The notes: a model not told the origin generated them from the letters alone. DNA of 50,456 nucleotides from an uncultured Sphingomonas sp. (GCF_913777625.1 NZ_CAJYTI010000037.1:1-50456); one strand, 5' to 3'. Shown: positions 1 through 8,529, counted from the stretch's first letter. Translations and numbers: made by a program.

Positions 1-390
1 CGCCTTGTCCAGCTCCTTGGACGCGGCCGGGAACATCTCCTCCTCTTCCTCCTCGATGTGGTGGAGGTAGCGGTGACGCATGTGGAGGAACTTCGACTCC
101 CATTCGTCGCTGCCGAAATCCAGGTCCATCATCTCGCCGATCAGGTCGTCGACTTCCTTGTGCTCGCTGACCGAATGGCGCGCGTCGTCGCGCAGGTCGG
201 GGTTGCCGAGCATCGTTGCGTAGAGCGACTCTTCCTCGGCCGCGGCGTGGGCGGCAATTTCGATGCGGACATTCTCGAACAGCTTCTTGCGCTTGGCGGT
301 GTCGCCGCTCAGCTCGCCCAGTTCCTTCAGCATCGCGCGGTGCTTGTCGTGATCGGCCTTCAGGTCGAGATAGATTTGAGCTTCTGCCAT
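1..390 (-). CDS. hemerythrin domain-containing protein (partial, C-terminus outside window)
   Basis: The first 130 residues of an HHE-type hemerythrin-like protein are visible. These cation-binding four-helix bundles usually hold a di-iron centre that binds oxygen, NO or iron. Visible metal-ligand candidates are the early histidines in KADHDKH (residues 12-18), the HAAAEEE stretch, the HSVSEHKE stretch and the later LHHIEEEEEE stretch followed by MFP, spaced as in the HHE family. The start is the ATG at 390, with a plausible GGAGA-like site just upstream on the minus strand. The gene lies downstream of the radical SAM gene on the same strand, about 63 bp away, so co-transcription is possible. 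The 3' end is cut off by the window edge. Family call firm; physiological role unknown. Confidence 0.85.
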   Translation of the reverse strand, partial: MAEAQIYLDLKADHDKHRAMLKELGELSGDTAKRKKLFENVRIEIAAHAAAEEESLYATMLGNPDLRDDARHSVSEHKEVDDLIGEMMDLDFGSDEWESKFLHMRHRYLHHIEEEEEEMFPAASKELDKA

Positions 391-453
391 GGAATGTCTC
401 CTTCGCTGGCGCCAACCGGCGAGCGCGCGCCGTGTTTCACCCGCGAGTCATTC

Positions 454-1698
454 TCAGGCGAACAGCTCCATCTGCTCGCGTTTCGGCGCGACCAGCGGAC
501 GCAGGTCGGCGCGGCCGTCGATCAGCGTCGGGCGCCAGTCCTCGGTCACGATGAACGGGCGGATCTTGGCGATCGACACGGTGAGACGTGCGACGTCGTC
601 GAGCCGCAGCCGCCGCCAGCGCCGCGACGACAGGATCGCTCCGACCGCCTTCGTTCCGAGCCCCGGCACGCGCAGCAGCATCTCCTTGGGCGCGCGGTTG
701 ACGTCGACCGGAAATCGCTCGCGGAATTTCAGTGCCCAGGCGAGCTTGGGGTCGATGTCGAGCGGCAACATGCCGGTCGCCGGATCGACCGCCGCCTGCA
801 CCTCGCCCGGCGTATAATCGTAGAAGCGCATCAGCCAGTCGGACTGATACAGCCGGTGCTCGCGCATCAGCGGCGGGCGCTTCAAGGGCAGGACCGACGA
901 CGCTTCGGGAATCGGGCTGAACGCCGAATAATAGACGCGGCGCAAGCGGAAGCGGTCGTACAAGGTCGCCGCCCGCCCCACGATATCGCGGTCGGTCGCC
1001 GCATCCGCCCCGACGATCATCTGGGTCGACTGGCCCGCAGGCGCAAACTTCGGCGCCGAGCGATAGCGTTTCCGTGCATCGGCCCCATCCTCGATCGCGG
1101 TGCGCATGCCCAGCATCGCGCCTTCGATACGCGGCGCGGACTTTTCCGGTGCGAGGCGCTTGAGGCCCGCCACGGTCGGCAGCTCGACATTGATCGAGAC
1201 GCGGTCGGCATGGAGCCCGGCCTGGTGGATCAGCTCGGGGTCCGCATCGGGAATCGTCTTGAGGTGGATATAGCCGCGGAAATGATGGTCCTCGCGCAAG
1301 GACCGGGCGACCTCGACCATCTGCTCCATCGTGTAGTTGGACGAGCGGATGATGCCCGAGGAGAGGAACAGCCCTTCGATATAGTTCCGCCGATAGAAGT
1401 TCAGCGTCAGGTCCACCACCTCCGCCGGCGTGAACCGTGCACGCCGCACGTTCGAGCTCTTGCGGTTGATGCAGTAATGGCAGTCGAAGATGCAGCTGTT
1501 GGTCAGCAAAATCTTGAGCAGGCTGATGCAGCGGCCGTCCGGCGCATAGGCGTGGCAGATGCCCATGCCGGTGGTGGAGCCCAGCCCCTTGCCGCCCTTC
1601 GAGGTGCGCTTGGTCGTCCCCGACGACGCGCAGGACGCATCATATTTCGCGGCATCGGCAAGGATCGCCAGCTTCGCACGGGTATCGAGTTGCGCCAT
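454..1698 (-). CDS. putative DNA modification/repair radical SAM protein
   Basis: A 414-residue radical SAM enzyme of the family annotated as putative DNA modification/repair radical SAM protein. The [4Fe-4S] cluster motif CIFDCHYC (C69, C73, C76) is the CX3CX2C signature. A helix-hairpin-helix DNA-binding segment (RVPGLGTKAV, around residue 345) lies near the C-terminus, as in this family. Length and layout look complete. In many bacteria this gene sits beside a partner of the DUF4130/UdgX uracil-DNA-glycosylase-like type. No such partner is adjacent here: downstream is the hemerythrin gene and upstream is a divergent glycosyltransferase. The substrate is unknown for the family; a nucleic-acid role is inferred from the HhH domain. 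Confidence 0.85.
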   Translation of the reverse strand: MAQLDTRAKLAILADAAKYDASCASSGTTKRTSKGGKGLGSTTGMGICHAYAPDGRCISLLKILLTNSCIFDCHYCINRKSSNVRRARFTPAEVVDLTLNFYRRNYIEGLFLSSGIIRSSNYTMEQMVEVARSLREDHHFRGYIHLKTIPDADPELIHQAGLHADRVSINVELPTVAGLKRLAPEKSAPRIEGAMLGMRTAIEDGADARKRYRSAPKFAPAGQSTQMIVGADAATDRDIVGRAATLYDRFRLRRVYYSAFSPIPEASSVLPLKRPPLMREHRLYQSDWLMRFYDYTPGEVQAAVDPATGMLPLDIDPKLAWALKFRERFPVDVNRAPKEMLLRVPGLGTKAVGAILSSRRWRRLRLDDVARLTVSIAKIRPFIVTEDWRPTLIDGRADLRPLVAPKREQMELFA

Positions 1699-1787
1699 GC
1701 GTTCCGTCTATGTTCTCAGACGCTTGCTGTCCAGATGGACGCTCGGCCATCGGCCCTGTACCAGCGGCCCGCGGAGGGTTTCGGGAC

Positions 1788-2993
1788 ATGGCGCGGACGA
1801 TCGACAAACGAGGGGCCGCACTGGCGGCGGCGATGCTCGCCACCTGCCTGCTCGGCTGGCTGTTCAAGGCGCACTGCACCGTGCATGGCTGGGTGGGCGC
1901 GATTCAGTACACGAGCGGCTGCTACAGCGATGCCATGCCCTTCTGGGCGGGACGCCATGTCGATGCGGGGTTGGTCCCCTATTTCCAGGCGCCGATGGAA
2001 TATCCGGTGCTCACCGGACTGCAGATCTGGATCGAGGGCGCGACGACCAGGGGGCTGTTCGGGCTTTCCGCAAACGACGTCGCGTTCCTCGGCACCGTCA
2101 CGGTCGCGAACGGGCTGCTCGCCGGGCTGATCCTGTGGATGTTCGCACGCAGCGGGATGGAGCGCACGCGGCTCTGGCTCTGGGCGGCAGCACCGCCGCT
2201 GATCCTCTATCTCGGCCATAACTGGGATCTGGGCGCCGCGACTTTCGCGGTGGCGGCGATGCTGGCGGCACAGCGACAAAGGCTGGTGCTGGCCGCCGCG
2301 CTCGCCGCACTGGGGGCCGCCGCCAAGCTGTTCCCGGCTCTACTGCTGCCGCTGATCGGCCTTTCGGCGCTGTTCGCACCCGGCGAGTTCTGGCCCGCCC
2401 GGATCAAGACGGCAGTCAGTTGCACGCTGATCGCGATCGGCAGCTGGGCGGCAGTGAACCTGCCGGTGGCCATTGCCGCGCCGGACAACTGGTCCGAATT
2501 CTACCGATTTTCCGAAGCACGATCAGGCACCGCGGGATCGACCTGGGAAATCCTGTCGAACCAGGGCTTCTGGGTGACCGATGTCGCCCAGCGCAACCTC
2601 TACGCGTCGCTCGCCTTTCTGAGCGGTGCCGCCGTGATCCTGGGACTCGGCTGGCGGCAGCACCGGGCGCATCTCTGGGTGCTGTCGACGCCCGTACTCG
2701 CCTGGTTCCTGCTGACCAACAAGGTCTGGTCGCCGCAGTTCGACCTGTGGCTCTACCCGCTGCTGGTGATGACCAGCCCGCGCCTCAAGCCGCTGGCGCT
2801 GTTCGTGATCGGCGACATCGCCGCCTATTTCGCGGAGTTCTGGTGGTTTGCGGGTATGGCCAACGCCTGGCCCTATGCCACGCAGCACGACATCATGCTG
2901 GCCGCCAGCGTGCGCGGCGTGGCGATGCTGTGGCTGATCGCCGATGCCGTGCGGCTGCCGGCGCCCGCCTGGATCGGGCGGACACCGGCTTGA
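1788..2993 (+). CDS. GT87-like (DUF2029) polytopic membrane glycosyltransferase
   Basis: A 401-residue polytopic membrane protein resembling GT87/DUF2029 mannosyltransferases, which transfer sugars from polyprenyl-phosphate donors. Many hydrophobic helices are visible, together with the family-like region DAMPFWAGRHVDAGLVPY followed by MEYPVLTG. The start is taken at the ATG at 1788 (MARTIDKRG) because GGAGG lies about 10 nt upstream. A longer open frame begins at 1710 but would add 26 residues of non-membrane, antisense-looking sequence. It runs divergently from the radical SAM gene and converges on the small secreted-protein gene 6 bp downstream. No carbohydrate-biosynthesis neighbours exist in the window, so the acceptor cannot be guessed. 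Confidence 0.75.
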   Translation: MARTIDKRGAALAAAMLATCLLGWLFKAHCTVHGWVGAIQYTSGCYSDAMPFWAGRHVDAGLVPYFQAPMEYPVLTGLQIWIEGATTRGLFGLSANDVAFLGTVTVANGLLAGLILWMFARSGMERTRLWLWAAAPPLILYLGHNWDLGAATFAVAAMLAAQRQRLVLAAALAALGAAAKLFPALLLPLIGLSALFAPGEFWPARIKTAVSCTLIAIGSWAAVNLPVAIAAPDNWSEFYRFSEARSGTAGSTWEILSNQGFWVTDVAQRNLYASLAFLSGAAVILGLGWRQHRAHLWVLSTPVLAWFLLTNKVWSPQFDLWLYPLLVMTSPRLKPLALFVIGDIAAYFAEFWWFAGMANAWPYATQHDIMLAASVRGVAMLWLIADAVRLPAPAWIGRTPA

Positions 2994-2999
2994 GCCCGG

Positions 3000-3410
3000 T
3001 CAGGGCAGCGGCAGTTCGGTCTCGGCCTTCTTCATCGCGCGGCGTTCGGCGCGTGCGGCCGTCGCCTGCTTGACGAAGCAGCCGGTGCCGCCGCCGGCGC
3101 CCACGGTCGAGCAGCTGCCGGTGCCGAACGCACCCGCGGCCAACGCGTCCTGCGAGCGCACGGCCCATGCCTCGCCCTTTTGCGGGTTCGTCGGCGTGGT
3201 ATCGCGAATGTTCTTCGGGATGCGGAAGCGCTCGCCTTCGTCGAGGCGCTGGCAGACGACGATTTCCTCGCCATTCTTGTTCGTCGGGCACTTGTCGTTG
3301 CCGTAGATGATCAGCACGCCGTTCTGCACGGCGTTCTGGGCGTGCGCCGGCGCGGCGGCGAAGAGCGGGGCCGCAGCGGCCGCGGTGATGATGGCGATCC
3401 TCTTGAGCAC
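3000..3410 (-). CDS. small secreted hypothetical protein
   Basis: A 136-residue protein that I do not recognise beyond a general resemblance to conserved sphingomonad secreted proteins. It starts with a clear Sec signal peptide (MLKRIAII, an alanine-rich core, then AHA before Q25). The mature part has four cysteines, in KCPT, VVCQR, GSCST and GCFVK, consistent with two disulfides or metal binding, and a Gly-rich turn between the last two. The start codon is GTG at 3410, supported by AGGAG about 7 nt upstream. It follows coq7 on the same strand after a 57-bp gap and may be the last gene of that block. No function is claimed. Confidence 0.65.
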   Translation of the reverse strand: MLKRIAIITAAAAAPLFAAAPAHAQNAVQNGVLIIYGNDKCPTNKNGEEIVVCQRLDEGERFRIPKNIRDTTPTNPQKGEAWAVRSQDALAAGAFGTGSCSTVGAGGGTGCFVKQATAARAERRAMKKAETELPLP

Positions 3411-3467
3411 CCTGATTCTCCTGTTCCTGGCGCCGCACCCTGCATGCGCGTGGCTGAATATTCGATG

Positions 3468-4001
3468 TCAGATCCGCTTCGAGACGCCGATCGCAAACCG
3501 GCATCCGGCACGGATCAGCGCCGAGAGCACCGGATAGCCCGGCGTGCTTTCCGCCCCCGAGGCAATCGCGGTGTCGCGATGCTCGATTTCCTCGTCGCGA
3601 AAGCGCGCGACGGCATCGCGCAGTTCCGGATCGGTATCGCCCAGCTGGGCGAGCTGCGCCTGATAGTGCAGGTCGATCTCGGTTTCGATCGCCGCCGTAC
3701 ACGCCATCGCCGCCTGCGGACCCAATGCCGCGGTGACCACGCCGAGCCCGAAGCCCGCCACATCCCAGAAAGGCTGGAGCACCGTCGGCCGCACGCCGCG
3801 CTTGGCGATCAGCGCGTCGAAAAAGGCGCGGTGATGCTCTTCCTGGTTCGCCATCCCGGCGATGGTGCGCGCAGTGGGGGTGCGATCGCCCATCACCGCC
3901 AGCTGCCCCGCATAGATGCGGGTCGCGCCATATTCGCCCGCCTGGTCCACCCGGACCATGGCGTCGTGACTCTCGCGCCGATCTCCCGGCTTCCAGCTCA
4001 T
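3468..4001 (-). CDS. coq7: COQ7-type demethoxyubiquinone hydroxylase
   Basis: A 177-residue di-iron carboxylate protein that hydroxylates demethoxyubiquinol at C6, the penultimate step of ubiquinone synthesis, at the inner membrane. All iron ligands of the ferritin-like family are visible: E23 in DQAGEYGA, E54 and H57 in NQEEHH, E106 in ETEID, and E138 and H141 in DEEIEH. Length is typical of alphaproteobacterial COQ7. The ATG at 4001 overlaps the dsbB stop (ATGA), implying translational coupling. Ubiquinone supply also fits with dsbB (a quinone-reducing enzyme) and with the quinol oxidase operon elsewhere in the window. Confidence 0.93.
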   Translation of the reverse strand: MSWKPGDRRESHDAMVRVDQAGEYGATRIYAGQLAVMGDRTPTARTIAGMANQEEHHRAFFDALIAKRGVRPTVLQPFWDVAGFGLGVVTAALGPQAAMACTAAIETEIDLHYQAQLAQLGDTDPELRDAVARFRDEEIEHRDTAIASGAESTPGYPVLSALIRAGCRFAIGVSKRI

Positions 4002-4492
4002 CGTACCGACCTCCGCGTGGCCAGCAGCGCGATCAGCACCGCGCCGCCCAGCGACAGGATGGCGTTATAGCCGGCAAGGCTGATGCCGAACATCGTCCAT
4101 TGGGGCACGTCGCAGCGCACGATCGGGCGACGCAGCGCCTCGGTCAGCATCTCCATCGGCGAGCCATGCGTCGGCGCGGCGGTGCACGAGGTGATGCCTG
4201 GCCACCAATGATATTCGGTGCCGGCATGATAGACGCCGATCGCGCCGCTCACCGCGATCAGCAGCGCGGCCAGCAGCACCAGTGCCGCCACCTGCCGCCG
4301 TCCGCGCACGAAGAAGGCGAGCAGCGCCACGACGATCGCCGCCAGATGCGGCCAGCGCTGCCACATGCACATCTCGCACGGCACGAGCCCGCCGATGAAC
4401 TGCGATCCCAGCGCACCGCCGAGCAGCGCGAGCGGCAACAGCAGCGCCAGCCAGCGCGCCAGCACGGGGACGTTGCGCGGCATGCGGCTCAC
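3998..4492 (-). CDS. dsbB: disulfide bond formation protein B
   Basis: A 164-residue inner-membrane protein that reoxidises DsbA and passes the electrons to ubiquinone. Four transmembrane helices are visible. The first periplasmic loop carries the CXXC pair C39/C42 (PCEMCMWQRW), and the second loop carries C103 (ITSCTAAP) and C127 (VRCDVP), the complete DsbB cysteine set. The chosen start is GTG at 4492, which overlaps the ctpA stop (GTGA) and has GGGAG about 9 nt upstream. An ATG at 4483 is the alternative. It overlaps coq7 downstream by 4 bp. The ctpA-dsbB-coq7 chain is therefore tightly coupled. Confidence 0.9.
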   Translation of the reverse strand: MSRMPRNVPVLARWLALLLPLALLGGALGSQFIGGLVPCEMCMWQRWPHLAAIVVALLAFFVRGRRQVAALVLLAALLIAVSGAIGVYHAGTEYHWWPGITSCTAAPTHGSPMEMLTEALRRPIVRCDVPQWTMFGISLAGYNAILSLGGAVLIALLATRRSVR

Positions 4493-5817
4493 TTGGCCAT
4501 GCTCCCGGCTGCCGTCTTGCCCAGCCGGGCGAGCGTCTGCACCGCATAGGCGAGCTGGAAGTCGTCCACACCCTTCTTCTTCAGCTCCTCCGCGGTGGCG
4601 GTGAAGCGCGGATCGCTGGTGCTGTCGGACTCGAGCACGCTGTCGTCCACCTTCTCCATGTTGATGAGGTGGCGGCGCAGATCGGCCTCGCGCAGCTCGG
4701 GCCGCGACTTGTAGTCGGGATCGCTGAGCTGCGGCACGACGATGTCGGGCTTGATGCCGCCTTCCTGCACCGAATGGCCCGACGGCGTATAATAGCGGGC
4801 GGTGGTGAGGCGCAGCGCGGCATGCTGCCCCATCGGCAGGATCGTCTGCACCGATCCCTTGCCGAAACTGCGCACGCCGAGCACCAGCGCCCGGTGGTGG
4901 TCCTGCAGGGCGCCCGCGACGATTTCGGACGCGGAGGCGGTGCCGGCATCGGTCAGCACGATCACCGGCAGCCCCTTGGCGAGGTCGCCCGGGAACACGC
5001 TCTCGGCATAATAGCGCTCGATATCGGTCTTCTCGCGTCCCCGCTGCGAGACGATCTCGCCATGGTTGAGGAACACGTCGGAGACGCCGATCGCCTCGGT
5101 CAGCAGCCCGCCGCCATTGTTGCGCAGGTCAATGATGTAGCCGAGCGGCTTGTGGCCGAGCTTCTTGTCGATCTCCTGAATGGCCAGCGCGGTATCGCCG
5201 CCGGTGTGCGCGGTGAAGGTGCTGATGCGGATGATGCCGACGCCGTCCTTCACGTCCGTCTTCACCGATTTCTGGGTGATGATCTCGCGCGTCAGGGTGA
5301 ATTGCAGCGGCTTGTCGGCACCCGGGCGCACCACGGTGAGCGCGATCTTGGTGCCCGGCTTGCCGCGCATCTGGGTGATCGCCTCGTCCAGGCTGCCACC
5401 GACGATGAACTTGCCGTCGAGATGCGTGATATAGTCGCCGGCCTTGATGCCCGCGCGCGCGGCGGGGCCGTCGTCATTCGGTGCGATCACCTTCACCGCG
5501 CCGTCCTGCTGGGTGACCGTCAGCCCCAGGCCGCCATAATTGCCCTCGGTCTGGATCTTCAGATTGTCGAAATCGAGCCCGTCGGCATAGCTGCTGTGCG
5601 GATCAAGCGCCGCCAGCATGCCGTCGATCGCGCCCTTCACCAGCGTCTTGTCGTCGACCTTGTCGACGTAGTTGGCCTTCACGGTGTTGTAGATTTCCAT
5701 GAAGGTGTCGAGCTCGCGATAGCTGCTGGTATCGACCCCCGCCATGGCGCCGGATGTGATGGGAATGATCGCTAGAGCGCCGACAGCGGCGGAAACCTGA
5801 AGAAACGAACGCAGCAT
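4489..5817 (-). CDS. ctpA: S41 family C-terminal processing peptidase
   Basis: A 442-residue periplasmic serine protease of the CtpA/Prc family. An N-terminal signal peptide is followed by a PDZ domain (about residues 88-170) and the S41 catalytic core. The Ser-Lys dyad is visible as S297 in GTASASEIV and K320 in SFGKGSVQT; the DLRNNGGGLL segment is also characteristic. In alphaproteobacteria such proteases act on envelope and peptidoglycan-associated proteins, which fits the envC-like gene immediately upstream. The start is the ATG at 5817, with GGAAAG 7 nt upstream; a TTG codon directly precedes it. It overlaps dsbB by 4 bp. Confidence 0.9.
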   Translation of the reverse strand: MLRSFLQVSAAVGALAIIPITSGAMAGVDTSSYRELDTFMEIYNTVKANYVDKVDDKTLVKGAIDGMLAALDPHSSYADGLDFDNLKIQTEGNYGGLGLTVTQQDGAVKVIAPNDDGPAARAGIKAGDYITHLDGKFIVGGSLDEAITQMRGKPGTKIALTVVRPGADKPLQFTLTREIITQKSVKTDVKDGVGIIRISTFTAHTGGDTALAIQEIDKKLGHKPLGYIIDLRNNGGGLLTEAIGVSDVFLNHGEIVSQRGREKTDIERYYAESVFPGDLAKGLPVIVLTDAGTASASEIVAGALQDHHRALVLGVRSFGKGSVQTILPMGQHAALRLTTARYYTPSGHSVQEGGIKPDIVVPQLSDPDYKSRPELREADLRRHLINMEKVDDSVLESDSTSDPRFTATAEELKKKGVDDFQLAYAVQTLARLGKTAAGSMAK

Positions 5818-5882
5818 CAAGAGACTTTCCGGAAGGGCGACCTTGCTAATGTAGGCGAGGATAACGGGATTTGCACGCCGTG

Positions 5883-7043
5883 TCAGTCGAGCAATTGGGT
5901 CAGGTCCAGCGGCTGCCCGCGGCGGCGCAGCTCCACCGTGACGCGCGGGCCGGCGGTGCCGAGCTTGGCGCCTTGCCCGATCGGCGTTCCGGGGCGCACT
6001 GCGACCGTGGCGAGGCCCGAGACCAGGCTGGTCCAGCCCTTGCCATGGTCGACGATTACCACCTGCCCATAGCCGGCGACCGGTGCGGCATAGGCAATCG
6101 TGCCCGCCGCCGGGGCAACGACCGTGGTGCCCGGCGTAACCTCGAAGGTAGGGCCGCGGGCGCGTACGCCGGCCGGCGACAGCTCGCCGAAGCCGATGGC
6201 CAGGCGGCCGGCGACGGGAAGGCGATAGGGCGGCGCCCCGCGTGCCGCCACAGCGGCGGCACCGGGACGCGGCAGCGGGCCGTTCAGGACCAGCAGGTCC
6301 GAGCGCAGCTGCGCCGCGCTCTCGGTACGGTCTTCGGCGGCGGCAAGGTCGCGCGCCTGTTCGCCCAGCGCGAGCGCGCGATCGGATTCGACCAGCGCGT
6401 CGCGGCCGAGCGTCATCGCACGCAGGCGATGCTGGGACTCGAGCTGCAGCGCAGCGAGCCTGCGCGATTCGAGATCGGCGCGGCGCTTCTGAAGGTCGGC
6501 TGCGGCGCCGGCGGTAGCGATGCGCAGGGCGCGCGACCGCGCCAGATCCGCCCGCACACCAGCACTGCGCGCCTGAATCGCCGGCAACAGGCTGGCGAGC
6601 GTCGCGCGGACACGCACGAGATCCTGCGCCGAGCCCGGCTGGGCGAGCGCCAGCACCGCCGGACGTCGCGCCATGGCCTGCAGCGCTGCGACCAGCTCCA
6701 GTGCCGGGCGCTGCCGCTCGGCAAAGGCGGTGCGCTGGCGGGCGAGCAGCCGGTCGAGCAATGCCACCCGTGCCTCCGCCCCCGCCTGCTCGGCTTCAGC
6801 CGCCTTGATCCGCTGGTCGGCGGCGGCCTGTTCGGCGCGGGCGCGGGCTTCGCCATCGCGCTCCGCGGCGGCGGCGCGATCGAGTTCGGCGGCGCGCGCT
6901 TCGGCCGCCTTGGCTGCCTGCGTCGCTTCGGTAGCGGTGCGCGCCGTCTGCTGGATCGGGTCAGGCCGGGGCTGGGCGAGCACGCCCGTCACGGCGATCG
7001 CGACGAGCGTCGTCGCAATGCCGAGGCTGCGCGCCGGGCCCAT
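5883..7043 (-). CDS. envC: EnvC-like murein hydrolase activator with degenerate LytM (M23) domain
   Basis: A 386-residue exported protein: signal sequence, a long Ala/Glu/Arg-rich coiled-coil region (about residues 25-255), then a LytM/M23-like domain (about 270-386). The LytM domain keeps the fold signature (VAPAAGTIAYA, GYGQVVIVDHG, VTVELRRRGQPLD), but the zinc ligands of active M23 peptidases are missing. The HxGxD site is replaced by ARGPTFEV, and no YxHL/HxH motif follows. That is the pattern of EnvC, which activates amidases during septum splitting rather than cutting murein itself. The ATG at 7043 overlaps the rlmH stop by one base (TGATG). The role in cell separation is inferred from family and synteny. 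Confidence 0.85.
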   Translation of the reverse strand: MGPARSLGIATTLVAIAVTGVLAQPRPDPIQQTARTATEATQAAKAAEARAAELDRAAAAERDGEARARAEQAAADQRIKAAEAEQAGAEARVALLDRLLARQRTAFAERQRPALELVAALQAMARRPAVLALAQPGSAQDLVRVRATLASLLPAIQARSAGVRADLARSRALRIATAGAAADLQKRRADLESRRLAALQLESQHRLRAMTLGRDALVESDRALALGEQARDLAAAEDRTESAAQLRSDLLVLNGPLPRPGAAAVAARGAPPYRLPVAGRLAIGFGELSPAGVRARGPTFEVTPGTTVVAPAAGTIAYAAPVAGYGQVVIVDHGKGWTSLVSGLATVAVRPGTPIGQGAKLGTAGPRVTVELRRRGQPLDLTQLLD

Positions 7044-7465
7044 CAGCCTTCGCGGTGATAGGGATGGTTGGCGAGAATGGAGACCGCGCGCCAGAGCTGC
7101 TCGGCGAGCATCGCGCGGGCCATCATGTGCGGCCAGGTCGCCTTGCCGAAGCTGAGCAGCATGTCGGCCTCCGCCCGCGCGGCATCGTCGAAGCCGTCGG
7201 CGGCGCCGATCAGGAAGCGCGTTTCGCGCACCCCGTCGTCGCGCCAGGCACCGAGCCTGGTCGCGAGCGTCTTCGACGGGAGGTTTTCGCCGAGTTCGTC
7301 GAGCATCACCACCCGGGTGCCGGGGGCGAGCACGGGCATCTTGCCGCCGGTATCGGGCAGTTCGGTAACGCGCGTGCCCCAGGTCACTCGCTTCAGATAG
7401 CGGTCGACCAGTTCGGCCTCGGGGCTGCGCCCGATCCGGCCGCGCGCGACGATGTGCAGCAGCAT
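7043..7465 (-). CDS. rlmH: 23S rRNA (pseudouridine1915-N3)-methyltransferase
   Basis: A 140-residue SPOUT-class methyltransferase that N3-methylates pseudouridine 1915 in helix 69 of 23S rRNA on assembled 70S ribosomes. Visible family features are LHIVARGRIG at the N-terminus, the SAM-binding knot around RFLIGAADGF, and the diagnostic C-terminal NHPYHREG. The length is slightly below the usual 155 residues, which is common in sphingomonads. The ATG start is at 7465. It lies 24 bp downstream of rsfS and overlaps envC by one base. Confidence 0.95.
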   Translation of the reverse strand: MLLHIVARGRIGRSPEAELVDRYLKRVTWGTRVTELPDTGGKMPVLAPGTRVVMLDELGENLPSKTLATRLGAWRDDGVRETRFLIGAADGFDDAARAEADMLLSFGKATWPHMMARAMLAEQLWRAVSILANHPYHREG

Positions 7466-7489
7466 GGCGCGCGGACCTTCGGGATCAGA

Positions 7490-7861
7490 TCAGGCCTGGC
7501 CCTCGAACGACCACATCCGCTCGAGATTGTAGAAGCTGCGAACTTCGGGGCGGAACAGGTGGACGATCACGTCGCCCGCGTCGATCAGTACCCAGTCGGC
7601 GGCCGGCAGGCCTTCGACGCGGGGCGTGCGGCCCTGCTCGGCCTTGATCTTGTCGGCCAGCTTCATCGCCATCGAGGCGACCTGCCGGGTCGAGCGGCCC
7701 GATGCGATCACCATATAGTCGGCGATGCTGCTCTTGCCGGCGAGCGGGATCGAGACGGTTTCCACCGCCTGGTCGTCCTCCAGCGAGGTGAGCACGAGCC
7801 TATGCAGCGCTTCGACGCTGTCGGCGTCGTTCGAACGCTGCATATTGGGGGAAGTGGCCAA
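7490..7861 (-). CDS. rsfS: ribosome silencing factor
   Basis: RsfS (Iojap family) binds ribosomal protein uL14 and blocks subunit joining when nutrients are low. The family core is clear: LVLTSLEDDQA, ADYMVIASGRSTRQV, and the C-terminal WVLIDAGDVIVHLF with RSFYNLERMW. I place the start at TTG 7861 (giving 123 residues, MATSPNMQRS) because AGGAG lies 5 nt upstream, overlapping the nadD stop codon. The ATG at 7843 has no Shine-Dalgarno site, and the open frame upstream of 7861 is nadD antisense-type sequence. It is 8 bp downstream of nadD. Confidence 0.92.
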   Translation of the reverse strand: MATSPNMQRSNDADSVEALHRLVLTSLEDDQAVETVSIPLAGKSSIADYMVIASGRSTRQVASMAMKLADKIKAEQGRTPRVEGLPAADWVLIDAGDVIVHLFRPEVRSFYNLERMWSFEGQA

Positions 7862-7866
7862 GGTTG

Positions 7867-7871
7867 CTCCT
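7867..7871 (-). promoter_or_regulatory. ribosome binding site deciding the rsfS start (TTG)
   Basis: AGGAG on the minus strand, 5 nt before the TTG at 7861. It overlaps the nadD stop codon (TAG, 7870-7872), so nadD termination and rsfS initiation are likely coupled. No comparable site precedes the internal ATG at 7843. Confidence 0.65.
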
Positions 7872-8529
7872 AGTCTATCGACGGTTTGTGCACAGTGAGT
7901 GGAGACGGCGCCGGGCTCTCCTGTTCCAACTGCGGAGAAGACCCGAGGAATCGCCGGTGCCAGGCAGGATCGGCAGCCCGAAGGCGCGTTGCCGACGTCG
8001 GATCGGGGCGGAAGCGCAACAGCACAAGTGCCGGCAATCTCCATCGCGTCCAATGTTTCGCCTGGCCTGCGGGCCGCACAGCGCGCCGCAGCCAACCCAT
8101 TGCAGGACTTGCATGGGCACCCCGATCATAGCCCGGACGCGCGATCACCGCAATCGGAACCTGACGGGCGATGTGCCGCCACCGTTCCCAGCGATGGAAC
8201 TGGGCCAGATTGTCCGCGCCCATCAGCCAGATGAAGCGGTGATTGGGGTAGAGCCGCGGCAGCTTGGTGAGCGTGTCGGCCGTATAGCGGGTCTTCATCC
8301 GCTTCTCGATCGCCGTCGGCCGGATCGGCGCATGCCGCGCCATCGCCCGCGCCGAGGCGAGCCGTGCCTGGAACGGCGCCATGCCCGCCTTGTCCTTCAG
8401 CGGGTTGCCGGGCGAGACCATCCACCAGACTTCGTCGAGGTCGAGCGCGCGCAGGGCATGCAGCGACAGCCGCCGATGCCCGCGATGCGCCGGATTGAAC
8501 GAGCCGCCGAGAAGACCGATGCGTTTCAA
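7870..8529 (-). CDS. nadD: nicotinate-nucleotide adenylyltransferase
   Basis: NadD adenylylates nicotinate mononucleotide to deamido-NAD in NAD biosynthesis. The nucleotidylyltransferase signature GGSFNPAHRGH is at the N-terminus, and RFIWLMGADNL and the later WRHIARQVPIAVI segment match the family. A start at TTG 8529 (219 residues, MKRIGLLGGSF) puts the signature where NadD proteins normally have it. There is no in-frame ATG nearby and no strong Shine-Dalgarno site, so coupling to proA, which ends 16 bp upstream, is likely. The C-terminal ISTSxIR-like motif appears shifted to SATRLRAADP. Note the second NAD gene of the window, nadB, about 35 kb away. Confidence 0.88.
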   Translation of the reverse strand: MKRIGLLGGSFNPAHRGHRRLSLHALRALDLDEVWWMVSPGNPLKDKAGMAPFQARLASARAMARHAPIRPTAIEKRMKTRYTADTLTKLPRLYPNHRFIWLMGADNLAQFHRWERWRHIARQVPIAVIARPGYDRGAHASPAMGWLRRAVRPAGQAKHWTRWRLPALVLLRFRPDPTSATRLRAADPAWHRRFLGSSPQLEQESPAPSPLTVHKPSID

